From the NCBI GenBank assembly GCA_012862575.1, contig BLSF01000041.1, positions 1-64,000 on the forward strand: 64,000 nt of DNA, read 5' to 3'. Below are positions 61,473 through 64,000 of the stretch, piece after piece. Numbering within the stretch: position 1 is the first letter of the stretch; every line of letters starts with the position of its first letter. A model generated the notes under the pieces. The model ran no database searches. It had not been told where the DNA came from and was given only the letters and a program-made list of their open reading frames with translations. This DNA comes from Parietichytrium sp. I65-24A (Eukaryota; Sar; Bigyra; Thraustochytrida; Thraustochytriidae). A program made the position numbers and the translations under genes.

Positions 61473-64000
61473 GTTGATGGGCCTCGGTGTCGATTTCGTG
61501 AGCTTGTCGCGTTTCGCGTTTCGGATCTGTTGAATTCCACGAATGCTGCCGCTTTGCGTTTTCAGAAACCTCTGATTCCGAATGATTAGAGTGGATGTTG
61601 TGAAAAGACAAATGCAGGTTGTCTGGTTCAGCCGAAATTTTGACTCCTTTAGTATTATTTGACTCGGAAGAATGCTGTGCACACATGCTGCACCCTCGCC
61701 ACGTGATGTTGAGTAAACTGGCGAAGAGAAGAAGAAGAAGAAGAAGAAGAAGAAGAGCTGGTTTGGCACGTGCATTCCGCACTACTGAGGCCACATAGAT
61801 ATGTCTTCTTCGGATACACCTATCGCAATTGCCAACTTCTAGCTAACCACACCAGATTTAAGAACATTGTGCAAACACTGTGTTGTGGACTGTCTGTGAG
61901 TACCTGTACCAATACGCACCAAGTTGCTCCCAACCATCGCTCTGCGTTCACAGTTGCTCCGACGTGTGCACAGCTCGAACCGTAAAGTCAGTCGGCGGGT
62001 TAAACCAAGCTCCGATGACTTTCAGAAAGCTGTGCATTTAAAGTCTTACGGTCAGTGTTAACTCCAAGAGGGGGGTTCTCTGCATCGGGCTCCCTTTCTC
62101 CGTGATAGAAGGTGCAAGTTTGACCGGCACGAAATTTTCTTGTCCAATTTCTTAGCTGTTGCACTCTGGATGTCAGGTGTTCACTACGTGTATACTAGCA
62201 ACGAAGTGCGACTGGCTGTTTTCCTGGTTTTGGCTCTTGCTACAGTGAATGAACCGGGCTGCAAATACTTATATACACATCAAGCAGAATTCACAGTGTC
62301 AGAAAAGAGAAGAAATGAAAGAGAGTGATGGACTCACATGGACTCAATTTCTGTTCAGTGGAGACAAATCTATTCTGCCATCTACTGCTTACTATAGTGC
62401 ACACTGATTCGTTGCGGTCTCTCATCCGTTATACAGAGCCTTACCGTGACCTAAAATCGCCAAACCCCTGAGAATACACAAATTTGAACAGCCAGCCACT
62501 CAAAGCGTCCATTTCTAGAGTCAACAATTTTTGGCTTCCTCTTCCTTCCTTTTTTTGTTACAACTCACTGTTTAGCTTTCTCTTCTGTATAGGAATATTT
62601 AAACACTTGGCTGTGAAGCGCATCCTGACGGTCAGGAGCCCAGATGGGGGTACAGTACATTATGATTCTCGTGCGTGTAAACATTGAGTCAATTCGCCAG
62701 AGTCTCGAGCATCAGCGGAGTCATTACACTGAATACTGCCTGGGGATAGGTTTTTTCCTAGACTGCTGGTCGTCTAAAAAAAAAAAATAGGGCGCAGCTC
62801 GGAAGGGTAAAAATTACACAGATCTCCTTCTGTGGCGGTACAATACACTGCTGCACACAGTAGCCTAGGCAACCTATGTGCTGTTTCATGTATGTTGAAA
62901 GAGTGAAGTCGTTTGCACATGCCTTCTCCCACGTCCAATCTGGGACAATCTCGGACAACTTTCGTCAATTGATTCATGTAAACATTCGCTGCGTCATGCC
63001 AATCTGTGGTCACAAGCCCAGTCACGGGTTGCGCCTCATCGCAGATAGAGCTGAGTTCTGAACAAGGTGTCAGCAACTAGTGGCGTCAAGGAACTGCCTG
63101 TGAAGTTATCGGAATCTTCTCGCCGCTCTCCAATTTGTTTCTGACACTCTGGCCACCAGACGAACTATACAAGCTAGAGTGCTCCAAGTTTCACAGGCCC
63201 GACGAGCTCGGCAATTTACTAAAATTTAACAAAGTCGAAGGGCTGCATTGGCAGCATGTATTGGTACTCAGTACTGTTCCCTCGCCTCCGAAGTTTTAGT
63301 AAAACTAGCGGAATGGCGGTGCGGTGCCAAATTGAGCACGCGTTCTAGCCCCAATTCTTTCTTCAATTAGCAGGCAGAGCTCCCATCTTCTCGGCGGATT
63401 TTGGTGGCTCTTGAGCTTGCCGAGCTGATGATGATCTCAAGTAGATGAAAGCTAAGGATCTCACAAACTGAAAGCTCGAAACACACATTTTCTTAAGACT
63501 TAAACTCTTCAAACTATTTGCATTGATCTTGAACTACTCACAGTCAATCAGGAGATGTCTTTTCACAGTCATGTGTGTTCAATTAACTTCAAAACTTAAT
63601 TCATTGTCATCTCTTTCATTTTTTCATGAACAGCTGATTGATTGATTTACCGGCAATTTGTTTTGTCTCGATCATTTTCCATTGATTCAAGTTACTCTAA
63701 TAGTACATTATTAGATGCCCTATCATGGCAGATAGCCCAAACAATAGTGCCAAGGGGAAAAAATCCAACCTCATCCGAAATTCGCACCCGCACGTCCCTC
63801 CGCACCGCCTCGGCCGCACTCTCTAAACCCCTCTACCAATCCTCCTAGTCCTCCCCACAGCCTCAAAACATCTCCGCGCGAATCTCGAATCTCTCTCTCC
63901 CCGACAGTTAGATCTCCTTCACAACCTTCACACTCGCAGACCTTTTCCTCCAGCAGCTCCTAGCGCCGGCCACCACTTACCCCTAGCACCCACTCCTCAG
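61473..64000. other. Intergenic to right edge, no supported gene
   Basis: Contains (GAA)n at 61724-61755 close upstream of paralog 3, an A run at 62776-62788, and two TGACTGTGA elements on the minus strand (63546-63538, 63571-63563). The last ~230 bases are C-rich and may belong to a gene beyond the edge; nothing firm can be said. Confidence 0.45.
61724..61755. repeat. (GAA)n microsatellite
   Basis: About ten tandem GAA/AAG units upstream of paralog 3. Confidence 0.9.

Noticed and set aside
61473-61775. N-terminal extension of paralog 3 with a poly-Phe run
   Set aside because: It translates a (GAA)n microsatellite. The signal peptide at 61472 and the start of paralog 2 mark the real start.
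1-64000. Search by eye for CRISPR arrays, retroelement or DNA-transposon genes, and complete tRNA or rRNA genes
   Set aside because: No regularly spaced short repeats with unique spacers outside coding arrays, no reverse transcriptase, integrase or transposase motifs, and no closed tRNA cloverleaf were recognised.

Overview
The window is nuclear DNA of a eukaryotic protist. The best guess is a stramenopile, probably a labyrinthulomycete (thraustochytrid-like) marine protist. The guess rests on gene content only: long Pro-Thr 'APTxxPT' stalks on secreted proteins, a MORN3-type flagellar protein, an NLRC3/ribonuclease-inhibitor-style LRR protein, a thiolase-like TLP1 protein and mostly intron-poor genes. 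The few introns seen are short GT-AG introns (about 60-125 nt). There is no operon structure, CRISPR array, or recognisable intact transposon or viral element. About half of the window has no supportable gene.

Layout. 1-452 is the 5' end of a second LRR-type gene running off the left edge. 2126-3475 is a secreted, possibly GPI-anchored propeller-like protein. 4096-5160 is a degraded gene with a PD-(D/E)XK-like segment. 5.3-14.1 kb is a tandem triplication of a type I membrane protein gene (copies at 6638, 9457 and 12880), each with a conserved upstream region. Copy A is frameshifted and has a 234-bp stretch of its upstream region inverted. 16605-18476 is a secreted subtilisin with a PA domain. 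Then follow a conserved-looking but unidentified protein (minus, 19227-20228), a small Cys-rich secreted protein (22303), MORN3 with a C-terminal extension (23680), a 1.1-kaa IQ-motif protein (25648), a five-exon thiolase-like TLP1 gene (30191-32227), an ARM-repeat/RING protein (minus, 33201-35099), a Sec14-like CRAL-TRIO protein (35541) and a mitochondrial carrier (minus, 37375-38820).

The most striking locus is 40680-45068 on the minus strand. It is an LRR gene in which twenty successive exons each encode exactly one leucine-rich repeat (84 nt each, one 81 nt). All are separated by phase-2 introns with nearly the same 5' splice site, and a final exon encodes a membrane segment. The right-hand 14 kb holds a hypothetical Ser-rich protein (46103-47251) and three paralogous secreted proteins (50775, 55403, 59670; all minus). 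Each has a choice-of-anchor-L-like domain, a Pro-Thr stalk of very different length, a von Willebrand A domain and a conserved Cys/basic tail.

Taken together the region is rich in secreted or surface proteins that grow and diversify by repetition: whole-gene tandem duplication, repeat-exon duplication, ARM-repeat duplication and stalk minisatellites. A 9-mer, TGACTGTGA, recurs in the intergenic DNA far more often than chance and, where a gene follows, points toward it. A single N at 59645, flanked by a direct duplication, marks a likely assembly join.
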